From JBCCFX01 sp039029515 (GTDB lineage Bacteria > Planctomycetota > Phycisphaerae > Phycisphaerales > SM1A02), in the NCBI GenBank assembly GCA_039029515.1, contig JBCCFX010000002.1, positions 1-44,887 of the forward strand: DNA of 44,887 bases, in the 5' to 3' direction. The notes below the pieces were generated by a model that searched no databases, was not told the origin of the DNA, and saw nothing but the letters and a program-made list of their open reading frames with translations. Positions 1 to 8,320 of the stretch are shown here, piece after piece; position 1 is the first letter of the stretch; each line of letters opens with the position of its first letter. The translations under genes and the position numbers were made by a program.

Positions 1-141
1 ATACCGGACAGCCGATTCCTCGTGCCGAATCGCAAGACACACCTGCTGTACGGCCCCCACCGCACTGCACTCTGGAATCATCCTGACGACGGGCTCGTCG
101 ACCGCGATGCTGCGCGTCGCTGGCACGCCACTCCTGTCTTC
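1..141. repeat. Left copy of 141-bp terminal direct repeat
   Basis: Bases 1-141 are identical to bases 44747-44887, and the reading frame of the gene crossing the ends is continuous when the two copies are merged. This shows a circular (or circularly permuted) molecule linearised by the assembler. An overlap of exactly 141 bp is typical of a k-mer assembler closing a circle at k=141, so it is more likely an assembly signature than a true phage terminal repeat. Unique length is 44,746 bp. Confidence 0.95.
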
Positions 142-906
142 GATGCAGGGCTACAAGAGTGCCGCATCTGGCTGATGGACTTCCTGGTCACGTTCGAAGC
201 GATGCGGCGCGAGGTCGACACAATCCCATCGCCGTCGCGCATGTACTTCGACACCGAGCAGATCCCGTGGCCGGAGAGCGGATACCCGCACGATGGTGGC
301 AACACGATGCCGGAGCTGTTCGAAGCGTGGCTGCGCGAGGGACATGCGTTCATGGCGCCTCCGTTCCCTGACGCTGCATGGCACAGCGGGCTGAATCATC
401 GATTCGTGAACTACTGGAAGGGCGAAGTCTGGAGGCGTGCGCAAGCCACGCTCGGAAAGCTCTACGAGCAGATCAACCTGGTCTGGCCTGACTGCAAGTG
501 CGGCAACTACATCACCAGCGAACGCTATGACGGGCAGCACCCTGCCCGCTTCGCACGCCACACTGACGACAAGCCGGAGCACCACTGGATGGAGTCGACG
601 TCGGCGCGTGACGAGCCGCTCTCGCAGCCGGTGCTGTATCGCGGTTCAGCAGCGTTCAACCTCGACAAGGTCTCGAGCTGCATCCACAGCTTCGGGGGCA
701 ACGACCCGTCGATCTGCGAGCCGTACTTCGCGATGGACGGGCAGGGTTCACAGTACCTCCCCACCGCCGACGTGCTCGACATCCTGCGTCTGAAGCGCGT
801 CGACACGGCGATCGCCTGGTCGAACCCCAACCCGAGCCTCGACGCCTGGAACCAGCTCGTTGACAACCTGGACGCCATTGCAGAGCGCGAGGCACGAGCA
901 GCATGA
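1..906 (+). CDS. Putative glycosidase-like lysis protein, C-terminal part (gene continues from 44552)
   Basis: This is the main part of a 366-residue protein whose first 65 codons lie at 44552-44746. Frame 1 is open from base 1, so the ATG at 22 is internal. The protein has no signal peptide. A central segment with the pattern MYFDTEQIPW (Asp-x-Glu after a hydrophobic strand), many aromatic residues, and a C-terminal helix/strand ending near AIAWSNPNP suggest a TIM-barrel glycoside-hydrolase-like fold. Its place directly before two holin-like genes makes it the best endolysin candidate in the genome. The family is inferred from motif appearance and context only; it could instead be a tail-associated glycosidase. 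Confidence 0.55.
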   Translation: MPDSRFLVPNRKTHLLYGPHRTALWNHPDDGLVDRDAARRWHATPVFDAGLQECRIWLMDFLVTFEAMRREVDTIPSPSRMYFDTEQIPWPESGYPHDGGNTMPELFEAWLREGHAFMAPPFPDAAWHSGLNHRFVNYWKGEVWRRAQATLGKLYEQINLVWPDCKCGNYITSERYDGQHPARFARHTDDKPEHHWMESTSARDEPLSQPVLYRGSAAFNLDKVSSCIHSFGGNDPSICEPYFAMDGQGSQYLPTADVLDILRLKRVDTAIAWSNPNPSLDAWNQLVDNLDAIAEREARAA

Positions 907-1271
907 TCATGAGGACGCCACGGATGGCCAATACACCGAACGAAACCGAACTGAGTCGACTTCGACGTGAGAATCGCGAGTTGCAACGTCGCGTTGATCA
1001 GCTTGAGGATCGCTCAGCGACCGTCACGCCCCGCCAATACGAGACGTTGTTCCACGTGGAACGATGGACGCACCAGCACGGTGTACCGCCGACGTGCCGC
1101 GAGCTTGCACTTTCGATCGATGCCGCGCTGACGACGGCATTCGAACACGTCGAGGCGCTGATCAGGAAGGGCATGCTCTCGAAGGAACCGCGACAATCGC
1201 GCTCGCTGCAACTCACGCCGGCAGGAAAATCAATTTTGCATACCGAAAGTCACCCGAGCAAGGTCGCGTAG
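903..1271 (+). CDS. LexA-type winged-helix DNA-binding protein with N-terminal coiled coil
   Basis: The 122-residue product has a short N-terminal heptad-rich helix (LRRENRELQRRVDQLEDR) followed by a segment matching the N-terminal DNA-binding domain of LexA: TPRQYE, then HGVPPTCRELA, then a recognition-helix region, then a wing with RQSRSLQLTPAG. The LexA autopeptidase domain is absent, so SOS-type self-cleavage is not expected. The ATG at 903 overlaps the TGA of the lysis gene (ATGA); in-frame ATGs at 909 and 924 are alternatives. A DNA-binding protein between a putative endolysin and the holins may regulate late genes; that role is inferred. Confidence 0.7.
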   Translation: MIMRTPRMANTPNETELSRLRRENRELQRRVDQLEDRSATVTPRQYETLFHVERWTHQHGVPPTCRELALSIDAALTTAFEHVEALIRKGMLSKEPRQSRSLQLTPAGKSILHTESHPSKVA

Positions 1272-1337
1272 CGATTGATCTGTCGCCGATGTGCTTCATA
1301 GTGTGCGCTGGAAACGCACGTGCATGGAAGCACCACG

Positions 1338-1610
1338 ATGACTACGCAATCTGAAAGCGCTCGAGGTGGGATCGATACCAAGATCCTCATCGCGCTCGTC
1401 GGCATCATCCTGACGATGGCAATCACGCTCGGTAGCGCAGTCGTCAGCAATGCTCGTCAGCAGGCAACGAACTCCGCTGATATCCGGGCGAACACCAGGC
1501 TGATCGACGAGCACAGCGAGAGCACGAACAAACGACTGGATCAGATCTACGACGAGGTCCGTGGCGTCCGCAGCGATGTCATGGACCTTGCTCGTAAGAG
1601 TGGCGACTAG
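1338..1610 (+). CDS. Small membrane protein with one TM segment and a coiled coil, holin/spanin-like
   Basis: I chose the ATG at 1338 because GGAAG stands about 9 bases upstream; the ATG at 1320 has no such site. The 90-residue product has one hydrophobic helix near residues 14-37 (ILIALVGIILTMAITLGSAVV) and a hydrophilic helical tail with regular heptads (residues 45-85). The pattern resembles small phage membrane proteins of lysis cassettes, either an accessory holin or an inner-membrane spanin. It is followed after 15 bases by a second holin-like gene. Function is inferred from topology and position. Confidence 0.6.
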   Translation: MTTQSESARGGIDTKILIALVGIILTMAITLGSAVVSNARQQATNSADIRANTRLIDEHSESTNKRLDQIYDEVRGVRSDVMDLARKSGD

Positions 1611-1625
1611 GCCAGGAGGGCCGCA

Positions 1626-1847
1626 ATGAACGACTCAAAGCCGTGGTACATGTCGAAAGGGACTGTGGCGCCCATCATCGGGATTCTGGTGATGGTGTTT
1701 GCCGTGTTCTTTCCAAGCGTCACGCAGGACGAGGCTCAGGCTGTCGGCGAGTCCATCGAGGTCGCTTGGTATCACATCGTGGCAACCGTCGCGATGATTG
1801 TTGGCCTGTACGGTCGTATCAAGGCGAAGAAGGCGGTGACGCTATGA
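1626..1847 (+). CDS. Putative holin with two transmembrane helices
   Basis: A 73-residue protein with two hydrophobic stretches (GTVAPIIGILVMVFAVFF, about residues 11-29, and WYHIVATVAMIVGLYG, about 49-64), a short polar loop with acidic residues, and a basic C-terminus (RIKAKKAV). This is class II holin topology. GGAGG at 1615-1619 is well placed as a ribosome binding site. The stop overlaps the start of the next gene (ATGA at 1844-1847), whose product is a lipoprotein, as is common for holin-spanin cassettes. Confidence 0.65.
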   Translation: MNDSKPWYMSKGTVAPIIGILVMVFAVFFPSVTQDEAQAVGESIEVAWYHIVATVAMIVGLYGRIKAKKAVTL

Positions 1848-2203
1848 GGCGGTGGCATCTCTGCGTCATCACTGCCGTTGCCCTGCTCGCGATCTTGCCT
1901 GGCTGTACTTCGTCGTCAGTCCGAGCCGATCTCACTGAGCAGCAGCAGGCAGACCTTGGCGTTGCGGAAGCAACGCGGCTGTTCAACTCGACGCGCCGCA
2001 TGGTCATCATCGCGCATTCGGCAGGCCTGATATCCGACGAGGATCTCGTTGGTCTTGACCAGATCGAGAGTCCGGTTCGAGCAGCCATCGCCGAAGCGAA
2101 CGAGAACCCCACCACCAGCACGCTGCGACTTGTCGATGTGGCGGTCGCTGAGTTCGAAAGGCAGTTCCATGACCGATCCGCTCGTCATCTCAGCAGCGAT
2201 TAG
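1844..2203 (+). CDS. Small lipoprotein, possible outer-membrane spanin subunit
   Basis: The 119-residue product begins with a signal peptide (MRRWHLCVITAVALLAIL) and a lipobox Leu-Pro-Gly-Cys, giving a lipidated Cys near residue 22. The mature part is mostly helical and charged. A lipoprotein right after a holin suggests an o-spanin, which would imply an outer membrane in the host; an immunity or host-surface lipoprotein is the alternative. The start at 1844 overlaps the previous stop (ATGA). The 3' end overlaps the next gene by 35 bases. Confidence 0.6.
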   Translation: MRRWHLCVITAVALLAILPGCTSSSVRADLTEQQQADLGVAEATRLFNSTRRMVIIAHSAGLISDEDLVGLDQIESPVRAAIAEANENPTTSTLRLVDVAVAEFERQFHDRSARHLSSD

Positions 2204-2393
2204 CGGCGTACGTGAGATCATCAAGCTCATCGGCGACAACATAGAGACCGCCGAAGCCGAAGGTGTGATCACGGACGAACAGCGCCAACAGCTTCGCGAT
2301 GAACTCGACGCCACGAACAACGAATGGGATGCACACGTAGCTGCTGCCAAGGCACGGCTCGCCGCGCAATCAGATGCCGCAAGCACCGACTGA
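2169..2393 (+). CDS. Small helical protein of unknown function
   Basis: The ATG at 2169 lies inside the end of the lipoprotein gene, with AAGGCAG just upstream. The 74-residue product (starting MTDPLVISAAISG) is predicted all-helical from its Ala/Glu/Gln-rich pattern, with an amphipathic N-terminal helix and a charged C-terminus. No family is recognised. It sits at the end of the lysis cassette, so a lysis accessory role is possible but unproven. Confidence 0.5.
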   Translation: MTDPLVISAAISGVREIIKLIGDNIETAEAEGVITDEQRQQLRDELDATNNEWDAHVAAAKARLAAQSDAASTD

Positions 2394-3780
2394 CAACACG
2401 GGCATGGACCTGCTGTACGCAGCCGCGGTCGCGGCAGCCACGTCCATCGTTCCGGTGATGGTCGTCGGCGATTCATATGGCAACCATCACCCCTACGACG
2501 ACGCCGCGTTCAACGGTGAATCCGTGTGCACGGCCATTCGTCGCGGTTGGTCCGCGGCGCCGTTTGGCGCCGTGATCATGGGCGATACATTGCCCTGCTC
2601 AGGCATCTCGAACGCTGTCACGTCAGCATCGCCAGGTGGCGTCCGCGTCGCCGTTCACGTGAACTCAAACCAGACTGACATGCCGTCGAGCGTGATCGAC
2701 TTCACCGATCAAGGCGGTGGAACGTACGGCGATCCCGACCGCTTGTGCTACGTCGACATGACGCGCATCGCATCTTGGGATTGGGATTCGACGTTCCAAT
2801 ATCGTCTCGCGTTTGGCCTCAGTCCCGAAACGGATTTCCCCGGCTACAAAGACGGACCGTGGTACGAAGGCAAGCAGCTCGAGATGCGGCTCATGCACCG
2901 CAGTCGCGACTCCATCGCGAACATCCTGCGCTTCCGCGGTTGGGCCGCACCGAAGGCGAGCTCAGACGGCGCATTCACCGGCGGCGGCTCTGCGCCCGGC
3001 ACGCAGATGACAGCCGACACGGTGATCGACGCCGACGAAGTGCACACGACGTGGCAGATCGCTGAAGGCTCAAACTTCAGCTCGAACACCTGCCCCGTCG
3101 GTTCGTTCCCCGGCATGTCGATCTATCACGTCGGAGCTGACATCAGCGGTCACTCGCATGACTTTATCGAGTGGGGATTCGTCGACTCGCAAGCCACAGC
3201 AGGATTCGACTTCGTCGGTGCCGTTTCTGCGAACGGCATCAACCCGACGTATCTCGATGGTTCTGCCGGACAGCAAGCAGGACGTCCGTTCACTGACGCG
3301 ATGATCGACGACATCCTCTCGCTGAAGAAATTCCCGAAGATCATCATCGTCTCGTTCATGGATGACGGCGGCGAAGGTAGTTCCGCCAACATCGCGGCAT
3401 ACAAGACGAAGTGCGCAACGCTCGTCGCGCGGTGGAATGCCGGGTACACGCGTGCAGGCCGTGATCTGCCTGTCATTTGGTGGATCGGACCGCACGGCGG
3501 CACGGCCAACCCAGAACCCGACGACAACTTCGGGCGCCAAGACGAAGTGCTGCACGAGCTCGCGACCGAGACCGCGAACATGTGCTACTCGTCGATGTAC
3601 CGCCGTCGCGACTTGGTCGCTGGTCTCGGTGCAACCAACGTGCATCTCGATAGCCAGGCTGTTGCCGACGCATGGTGGGCGATCCTGCAAGCGGACATGG
3701 AATCCGGCCGCCCCACTTCATCTTCAAAGCCCTTCCGGGGACGTGACTTTCGTCGTCCAGGTCGACGTCGCGCAGCATGA
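2374..3780 (+). CDS. SGNH/GDSL-like hydrolase, putative tail-associated esterase
   Basis: A 468-residue protein. After a short hydrophobic strand (IVPVMVV) comes GDSYG with the candidate nucleophile Ser34, the block I signature of SGNH/GDSL hydrolases. Near the C-terminus, NVHLDSQAVADAWWAIL matches block V, with His424 as candidate catalytic His, although the usual Asp three residues earlier is not present. Gly- and Ser-rich regions lie between. The last 20 residues are Arg-rich. Such enzymes on phage tails deacetylate host polysaccharides. It precedes two beta-rich proteins, which fits an adsorption module. The ATG at 2404 is an alternative start. Confidence 0.6.
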   Translation: MPQAPTDNTGMDLLYAAAVAAATSIVPVMVVGDSYGNHHPYDDAAFNGESVCTAIRRGWSAAPFGAVIMGDTLPCSGISNAVTSASPGGVRVAVHVNSNQTDMPSSVIDFTDQGGGTYGDPDRLCYVDMTRIASWDWDSTFQYRLAFGLSPETDFPGYKDGPWYEGKQLEMRLMHRSRDSIANILRFRGWAAPKASSDGAFTGGGSAPGTQMTADTVIDADEVHTTWQIAEGSNFSSNTCPVGSFPGMSIYHVGADISGHSHDFIEWGFVDSQATAGFDFVGAVSANGINPTYLDGSAGQQAGRPFTDAMIDDILSLKKFPKIIIVSFMDDGGEGSSANIAAYKTKCATLVARWNAGYTRAGRDLPVIWWIGPHGGTANPEPDDNFGRQDEVLHELATETANMCYSSMYRRRDLVAGLGATNVHLDSQAVADAWWAILQADMESGRPTSSSKPFRGRDFRRPGRRRAA

Positions 3781-3792
3781 CGGAGTTCAGAC

Positions 3793-4332
3793 ATGCCTCG
3801 ACCAGAATCAACACAATGGCAGCGCGTTGCGTCAGAGAACCTCAGCAACGCAGTCGTGCCGCCCGACGCACAAACGACGGATCGTCCGACACTGTTCATT
3901 CCCAACAGTCGAGTTGGCATGTCACTGCGCGTGGTCGGGACATCCGCCGAGGACGGCTCCATGGTCATGGGTATCTACGCGGTCGAGACGATCACGCGCC
4001 GCGCTATCGACGGCGCTGAGGTCACCGGCTCGCCGCTGTATATGACGGCTCTCATGGGCAGTCTGACATCGACGCTCGGTTCACTGACGGGCATCGACGG
4101 CTCCGTCGTGCCGAGCACTGAGCGATTCGCCGACGGGATGGTGTGGGGATCGGTCTCCGCGTACTGGACGAATCGCATTGCCGCGTACGGCGTTTCCGAT
4201 CTCGTCCACAGCCCGGCGAACGACAGCATTGCCGAGATCATCTTCCCCGACCTGGGCAATCTCGCCGGCATCGCGCTCGCGCCGCTCATCGGCGGCGGTA
4301 CCTGGAACATCCTCGTGAAATCGGACATCTGA
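3793..4332 (+). CDS. Beta-rich structural protein of unknown function
   Basis: The 179-residue product has an N-terminal polar segment followed by alternating hydrophobic residues typical of beta strands (for example SRVGMSLRVVG, SMVMGIYAVETITRRA) and a Gly-rich C-terminus. GGAG at 3781-3784 is a plausible ribosome binding site for the ATG at 3793. It lies between the SGNH hydrolase and the DNRLRE-type protein and probably belongs to the same surface or tail-fibre module. No family is recognised. Confidence 0.55.
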   Translation: MPRPESTQWQRVASENLSNAVVPPDAQTTDRPTLFIPNSRVGMSLRVVGTSAEDGSMVMGIYAVETITRRAIDGAEVTGSPLYMTALMGSLTSTLGSLTGIDGSVVPSTERFADGMVWGSVSAYWTNRIAAYGVSDLVHSPANDSIAEIIFPDLGNLAGIALAPLIGGGTWNILVKSDI

Positions 4333-4335
4333 TTC

Positions 4336-5049
4336 ATGACCAGCACATCAGCGACATTCGCCGTCGGCGACACGTACATCGATTCTTCCGGCCCGGACAC
4401 GCGGTTCGCGGACATCACGCCGATGACGCTTGCCCGCTCGGGCGGACCCATGCCGATCGAGCAACGAATCCTGCTCGAGTTCGATACTGAGATCGGGCGA
4501 GAGAAGGTCATCGACGCAACGCTTCGTCTGTACCAGGCGGCGCAGACCGATTCCGACGTTGAGATTCGCATCAGCCGTGTCACGACAGACTTCGACGCAT
4601 TGGATGCGACGTGGAACGCGCCGTGGGCGAATCCGGGCGGTGATATTGACCTGTCCGATGAAGCCAGTGTGACACTCACGCCGGCCGCAGCGGGTCAACG
4701 CACGATCGTAGATCTCGCATCGCTCATTCAGCCGCAGATCAACAACGGCGATGGAATGGTCCGCCTGATGATCCGAGTGATCGGCAGTGGATCAATGCTC
4801 ATCCACGCAACAGAAGATCCGGACGAAGATCGCAGGCCGCGGCTCATCGTGCGATCAACACCAACAGGCAGCACAGACATCGTGAGCAGCAACATCGGCA
4901 CGCCATCGCAGCTCAACGCAGACGTGGATGCACCGTCCGACATCGCAGCAGCCTCACGGACGCCCGAGGGAGTTGATTCGTCGATCAAGCCTGCCACCGA
5001 TCCGGCACGGGTTGAAGTCAAGACACCAGAACGCGGGGACATCGTGTGA
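4336..5049 (+). CDS. DNRLRE-domain-like surface protein
   Basis: 237 residues. The order of motifs matches the DNRLRE domain: an opening DTYIDSSGPDTRFAD, RILLEFD, a DATLRLYQ strand, RVTTDFD, an ATWN motif, a VDLASLIQ strand, and a closing RPRLIVRS near residues 165-172. This domain occurs in secreted and virion beta-sandwich proteins and is often linked with carbohydrate binding. Residues from about 180 on are Ser/Thr/Asp-rich and probably disordered. Its position among likely adsorption proteins suggests a tail fibre or capsid fibre; that role is inferred. Confidence 0.65.
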   Translation: MTSTSATFAVGDTYIDSSGPDTRFADITPMTLARSGGPMPIEQRILLEFDTEIGREKVIDATLRLYQAAQTDSDVEIRISRVTTDFDALDATWNAPWANPGGDIDLSDEASVTLTPAAAGQRTIVDLASLIQPQINNGDGMVRLMIRVIGSGSMLIHATEDPDEDRRPRLIVRSTPTGSTDIVSSNIGTPSQLNADVDAPSDIAAASRTPEGVDSSIKPATDPARVEVKTPERGDIV

Positions 5050-5363
5050 GCTGCTCAACCGCAGAGGCATTCTGGATCGGAACTGACGTGGTCGTCGCGT
5101 TCACGCTGAAGAACCTGCAGGGTCTCCCGGACAACGGGGCCACCCTCACAGCGACGCTCAGCGACAAGGACGGCAACACGATCGGATCGGCAATCACCGG
5201 CGTCGCACGAACTGACATCCCGAACGTCTACGACGTCGTCATCCCGTCGACGACTGCGCTCAACGAGGACGAGTCGTACACGCTCACCACTGAGATCACG
5301 GGTTCGGATACACGAAAGACCACGGTCCGACAGACTCGCGTCGCCAAGTATTTCACGCGGTAG
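5046..5363 (+). CDS. Ig-like beta-sandwich protein
   Basis: The GTG at 5046 overlaps the upstream stop (GTGA). The 105-residue product has alternating strands: a VVVAFTLKNLQG strand, ATLTATLSDKDG, then NVYDVVIPS and YTLTTEIT. This resembles phage Ig-like or bacterial macroglobulin-type beta-sandwich domains that decorate virions. It is the last gene before the packaging genes. Role is inferred only. Confidence 0.55.
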   Translation: MSCSTAEAFWIGTDVVVAFTLKNLQGLPDNGATLTATLSDKDGNTIGSAITGVARTDIPNVYDVVIPSTTALNEDESYTLTTEITGSDTRKTTVRQTRVAKYFTR

Positions 5364-5377
5364 CAAGGAAGCAGAGG

Positions 5378-5393
5378 GCCGCAAGGACGCGGC
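5378..5393 (+). other. Short hairpin in the leader of the terminase genes
   Basis: GCCGC-AAGGAC-GCGGC forms a 5-bp stem ten bases before the small terminase start. No T-run follows, so it is not a typical terminator. The start at 5403 lacks a clear ribosome binding site, so the hairpin could influence initiation. A pac/cos role is also possible because packaging sites often lie near the small terminase gene. Low certainty. Confidence 0.25.
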
Positions 5394-5402
5394 ACACACG
5401 AC

Positions 5403-5984
5403 ATGGGACGCCACGCAAAGCTCACTCCCGAAGTTCAGGAGATCATCGTCAAGGCGGTGAGAGCCGGTATGTACGTGCGTCGCGCGTGTGACCTCGCAGG
5501 CATTGGCCGAACAACGATGCATCGGTGGACGGAGCAGGGCCAAGCCGACGAAGAGGCTGGTCGGGACTCCATGTACCGGGACTTCCGGAACGCCGTACGT
5601 GAAGCTGAGGCTCAACTGCAGCAGCAACTCCTCACGACTGCAATGGAGCAGATCACGGGATACGACACGGAAGAGGAGCGAGTAGCCGACGGACCAGACG
5701 GCGTCACCACGACGACGACGAAGCGGAAGATTCGGGATCACCGTTCGGTGTTCGAGCTGTTGCGTCGACGCTTCCCCCGTGAGTTCGAACCTGCACAGCA
5801 GCATGAGATCACCGGCGGCGGCGGAAAACCGATCGATGTTGGAATTTCGGTACGTGATTTCCAAGACGACCCCGAGGCATTGGAGGCGCTACGGAAGATC
5901 GCTGAACGACAGTCAGACCTGACAGAGCCATCCGTCGACACGACGTCGAATGGCCATCACAATGGGAACGGGCGTGCATCTTGA
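5403..5984 (+). CDS. Terminase small subunit
   Basis: A 193-residue DNA-recognition subunit of the packaging motor. The N-terminus carries a helix-turn-helix (TPEVQEIIVKAVRAG, then RACDLAGIGRTTMHRW) as in many small terminases, followed by a long charged helical region for oligomerisation (about residues 65-110) and a disordered His/Gly/Asn-rich tail. Its 3' end overlaps the large subunit gene by 35 bases, the usual order. Confidence 0.85.
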   Translation: MGRHAKLTPEVQEIIVKAVRAGMYVRRACDLAGIGRTTMHRWTEQGQADEEAGRDSMYRDFRNAVREAEAQLQQQLLTTAMEQITGYDTEEERVADGPDGVTTTTTKRKIRDHRSVFELLRRRFPREFEPAQQHEITGGGGKPIDVGISVRDFQDDPEALEALRKIAERQSDLTEPSVDTTSNGHHNGNGRAS

Positions 5985-7452
5985 GTTGCCGCATGACATC
6001 TCGGATGCGTGGCGGCTCTTTCCGGACACGTACGCACACCGCATCAGTGGCGGAAGCTGGTACCCATACGCGTGGATCAAGTACGCGATGGGCATCGTGC
6101 ATAGCGAGGTTCGCAAAGGCAACGCGAGGATCATCCTCAATGTCGGGTCGCGTCTCGGCAAGTCCGACGCGTTCAGCAAATACTTCCCGCTCCACCACCT
6201 CGAGGAAGATCCGTCTCGCAAGATCATGCTCGTCAGCTACGCCGCGGATCTCGCGCGAGAGCAATTCGGGCGGTGGCTTCGCAATGAAGTCGAAACCAAC
6301 GACCTGGTGCGGCTTCAGCTTCGGAAAGATTCGACGGCGGTCGGGCGCTGGCACACACCGGAGGGCGGCGGCATGATCGCGGCAGGGATGGCCGGATCGC
6401 TCATCGGCGTCGGCTTCAACCTGTGCATCGTCGATGACCCGCACAAGAACTGGGCGGAAGCGCACAGCCATCGCCAGCGTGAAGCCGTCATCGAGTGGTT
6501 CTCGTCGACACTGATGTCTCGCAAGGAGCCGAATGCGTCAATCATCGTTGTGCATCAGCGATGGCATGAAGACGATCTCACGGGCCACCTGCTCGCTCAA
6601 GACGACACGGAGTGGATGCAGATCAGTCTTCCACTCATTGCCGAAGACGATGATCCGCTCGGCCGCGAGATCGGCGATCCGCTGTGCCCTGAGCGCTTCG
6701 ACCGCGAAGCCTGTGATCGGATTCGTCGGGACATGCCTGGCAATGTGTTCGACGCCATGTTCCAGCAGCGGCCACGTTCAGGCGGCTCGAACCTCGCATA
6801 TCCGAACTTCAGCGAGCGTAACGTCGAAGATAGCGTTGAGCTTCGAGACGACCTTCCTCTCGTTCTTGCCCTGGATTTCAACATCAATCCGGGCATGCAC
6901 GGCCTGATCGGTCAGTACGATCCGCTCGAGGATGAGTTCCTGATCGCACATGAGCTGCATGAGTTCGCCATGTCGATCGTGCGCCCGCCGGGTGAAGATG
7001 GTCCATCACTGATCACGGCCTTCGATCGCTGGATCACATCACAGGGCGGCTTCCGCTGGCCAGAACTTCGAGTGTATGGCGATCCGTCCGGACGCAACCG
7101 AACTGACACCACCGGGATGAACCGGTTTCAGGTGCTCGGCAAGGGACTGCAATCGCTTGGCATCCCGTTCTCTCTGCGCGTCAAGGCAAGCCATCCCGCA
7201 GTCGTGTCGCGGCTCAGCGCTGTCAACGACGCACTGTGCGATGTGCAGGGGCGACGACACGCTCGTATCGCGCGGTGCTGTGAGCGGCTGAGGTACGACC
7301 TGAAGAACAACAAGCTCGTCGAGGACGGCTCGGACATCGATAAGACCAAGCGTGAATGGACACACGCGGGCGATGCGTTCGGCTACCTCGTGGAGTACGA
7401 GCGGCAAGTGCGCATCGAAGTCGATGCGTCGCTCGGCCAATTCAACGTGTAA
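5950..7452 (+). CDS. terL: Terminase large subunit (packaging ATPase and nuclease)
   Basis: 500 residues, the usual size. Walker A is GSRLGKS (residues 66-72), Walker B is LCIVDD (157-162), the coupling motif is IIVVHQRWHEDD (about 197-208), and the RNase H-like nuclease domain starts with LALDFN (first catalytic Asp308). The protein packages DNA into proheads by ATP hydrolysis and cuts the concatemer. It starts inside the small subunit gene; an ATG four codons later (5962) is an alternative. Confidence 0.95.
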   Translation: MAITMGTGVHLELPHDISDAWRLFPDTYAHRISGGSWYPYAWIKYAMGIVHSEVRKGNARIILNVGSRLGKSDAFSKYFPLHHLEEDPSRKIMLVSYAADLAREQFGRWLRNEVETNDLVRLQLRKDSTAVGRWHTPEGGGMIAAGMAGSLIGVGFNLCIVDDPHKNWAEAHSHRQREAVIEWFSSTLMSRKEPNASIIVVHQRWHEDDLTGHLLAQDDTEWMQISLPLIAEDDDPLGREIGDPLCPERFDREACDRIRRDMPGNVFDAMFQQRPRSGGSNLAYPNFSERNVEDSVELRDDLPLVLALDFNINPGMHGLIGQYDPLEDEFLIAHELHEFAMSIVRPPGEDGPSLITAFDRWITSQGGFRWPELRVYGDPSGRNRTDTTGMNRFQVLGKGLQSLGIPFSLRVKASHPAVVSRLSAVNDALCDVQGRRHARIARCCERLRYDLKNNKLVEDGSDIDKTKREWTHAGDAFGYLVEYERQVRIEVDASLGQFNV

Positions 7453-7462
7453 GGAATCAAGG

Positions 7463-8047
7463 ATGACCACAACGAAGAAGATGAACGCACACGAACTACT
7501 CGATGCGATGCGTGCTGCTGGTACGGGTCGCCAGAAGATCGACATCGCAGCAATGCACATCAAGCCGAAGATGTCGGCAACCAAGCTGATCGATGTGATG
7601 CGTGAAGGCGGACACTGGTCTGAAGCAACCGTCGAGAAGGCGACCGGCATCTTGAACGGCGGATTCGTCCCTCCCTTCGAGGTGCCCGGAGAGACGCTTG
7701 CACTCGCGTCCGATTCGGTCAACGAGTTGCTGCTCGAGCAGGTCACGGCCGGCAACGACTTCGCGTGCGGCGTTGCTCAGACGCTCGTCGCGATGTGGGA
7801 CCACAGCTCGTTGATGACCGACAAGGTCGTGCAGGCTTGCGAGATGGGCGGAATCAACACGGCCGACCTCGACGCGTCCCACGATCGATGTGTCGATCTC
7901 ATCAACGACCTGCGCGCCGTCCTGCCGGAGACCGACGATGCGAACCAGACGACAGCCAACGGTGACGCTCAGTCGGGTGATGCCGATCAGCATGACGACA
8001 AGGGCGATGCCACCGATGCGAAGGGAGGCGACGATGCTGGCAAGTGA
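7463..8047 (+). CDS. Head-module protein of unknown function
   Basis: The ATG at 7463 follows AAGG at 7451-7454 and GG at 7461. The 194-residue product is helical in its first 150 residues and ends in a low-complexity Asp/Ala/Gly/Gln-rich tail (after about residue 155). It sits between the large terminase and the portal, where phages often keep a small accessory head or packaging gene. No family is recognised. Confidence 0.6.
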   Translation: MTTTKKMNAHELLDAMRAAGTGRQKIDIAAMHIKPKMSATKLIDVMREGGHWSEATVEKATGILNGGFVPPFEVPGETLALASDSVNELLLEQVTAGNDFACGVAQTLVAMWDHSSLMTDKVVQACEMGGINTADLDASHDRCVDLINDLRAVLPETDDANQTTANGDAQSGDADQHDDKGDATDAKGGDDAGK

Positions 8048-8318
8048 AGCGAAATCAGCGGCGTTCCTCGCAGACCTCGGGCGCGTCTGCAAGACGCACG
8101 GGCTCATCCTCGAGAACCGTGGTGGCGGTCCGCTCGTGTTCGCTGCGGACGCCAACGCGATCAACCGACGTGTCCATGAGATTCGAATGCGTCACGCGGC
8201 GATGCTCGCCAAACAGGACGATCCGGCCGTCGAAGTCGTCGAGCCGGTGAAGCCGACTGAGGAGACACCGGAAACGGCAATGAGCGCATCGCCGATGGAT
8301 AAGCCTGACGAGGACTGA
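8034..8318 (+). CDS. Small protein of unknown function before the portal
   Basis: The 94-residue product starts at an ATG 14 bases before the end of the previous gene and ends 2 bases before the portal start. The first 55 residues are helical (LASEAKSAAFLADLGRVC, later NAINRRVHEIRMRHAAML); the rest is acidic and Pro-rich (VEVVEPVKPTEETPE). The overlaps indicate coupled translation. No family is recognised. Confidence 0.5.
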   Translation: MLASEAKSAAFLADLGRVCKTHGLILENRGGGPLVFAADANAINRRVHEIRMRHAAMLAKQDDPAVEVVEPVKPTEETPETAMSASPMDKPDED

Positions 8319-8320
8319 TC

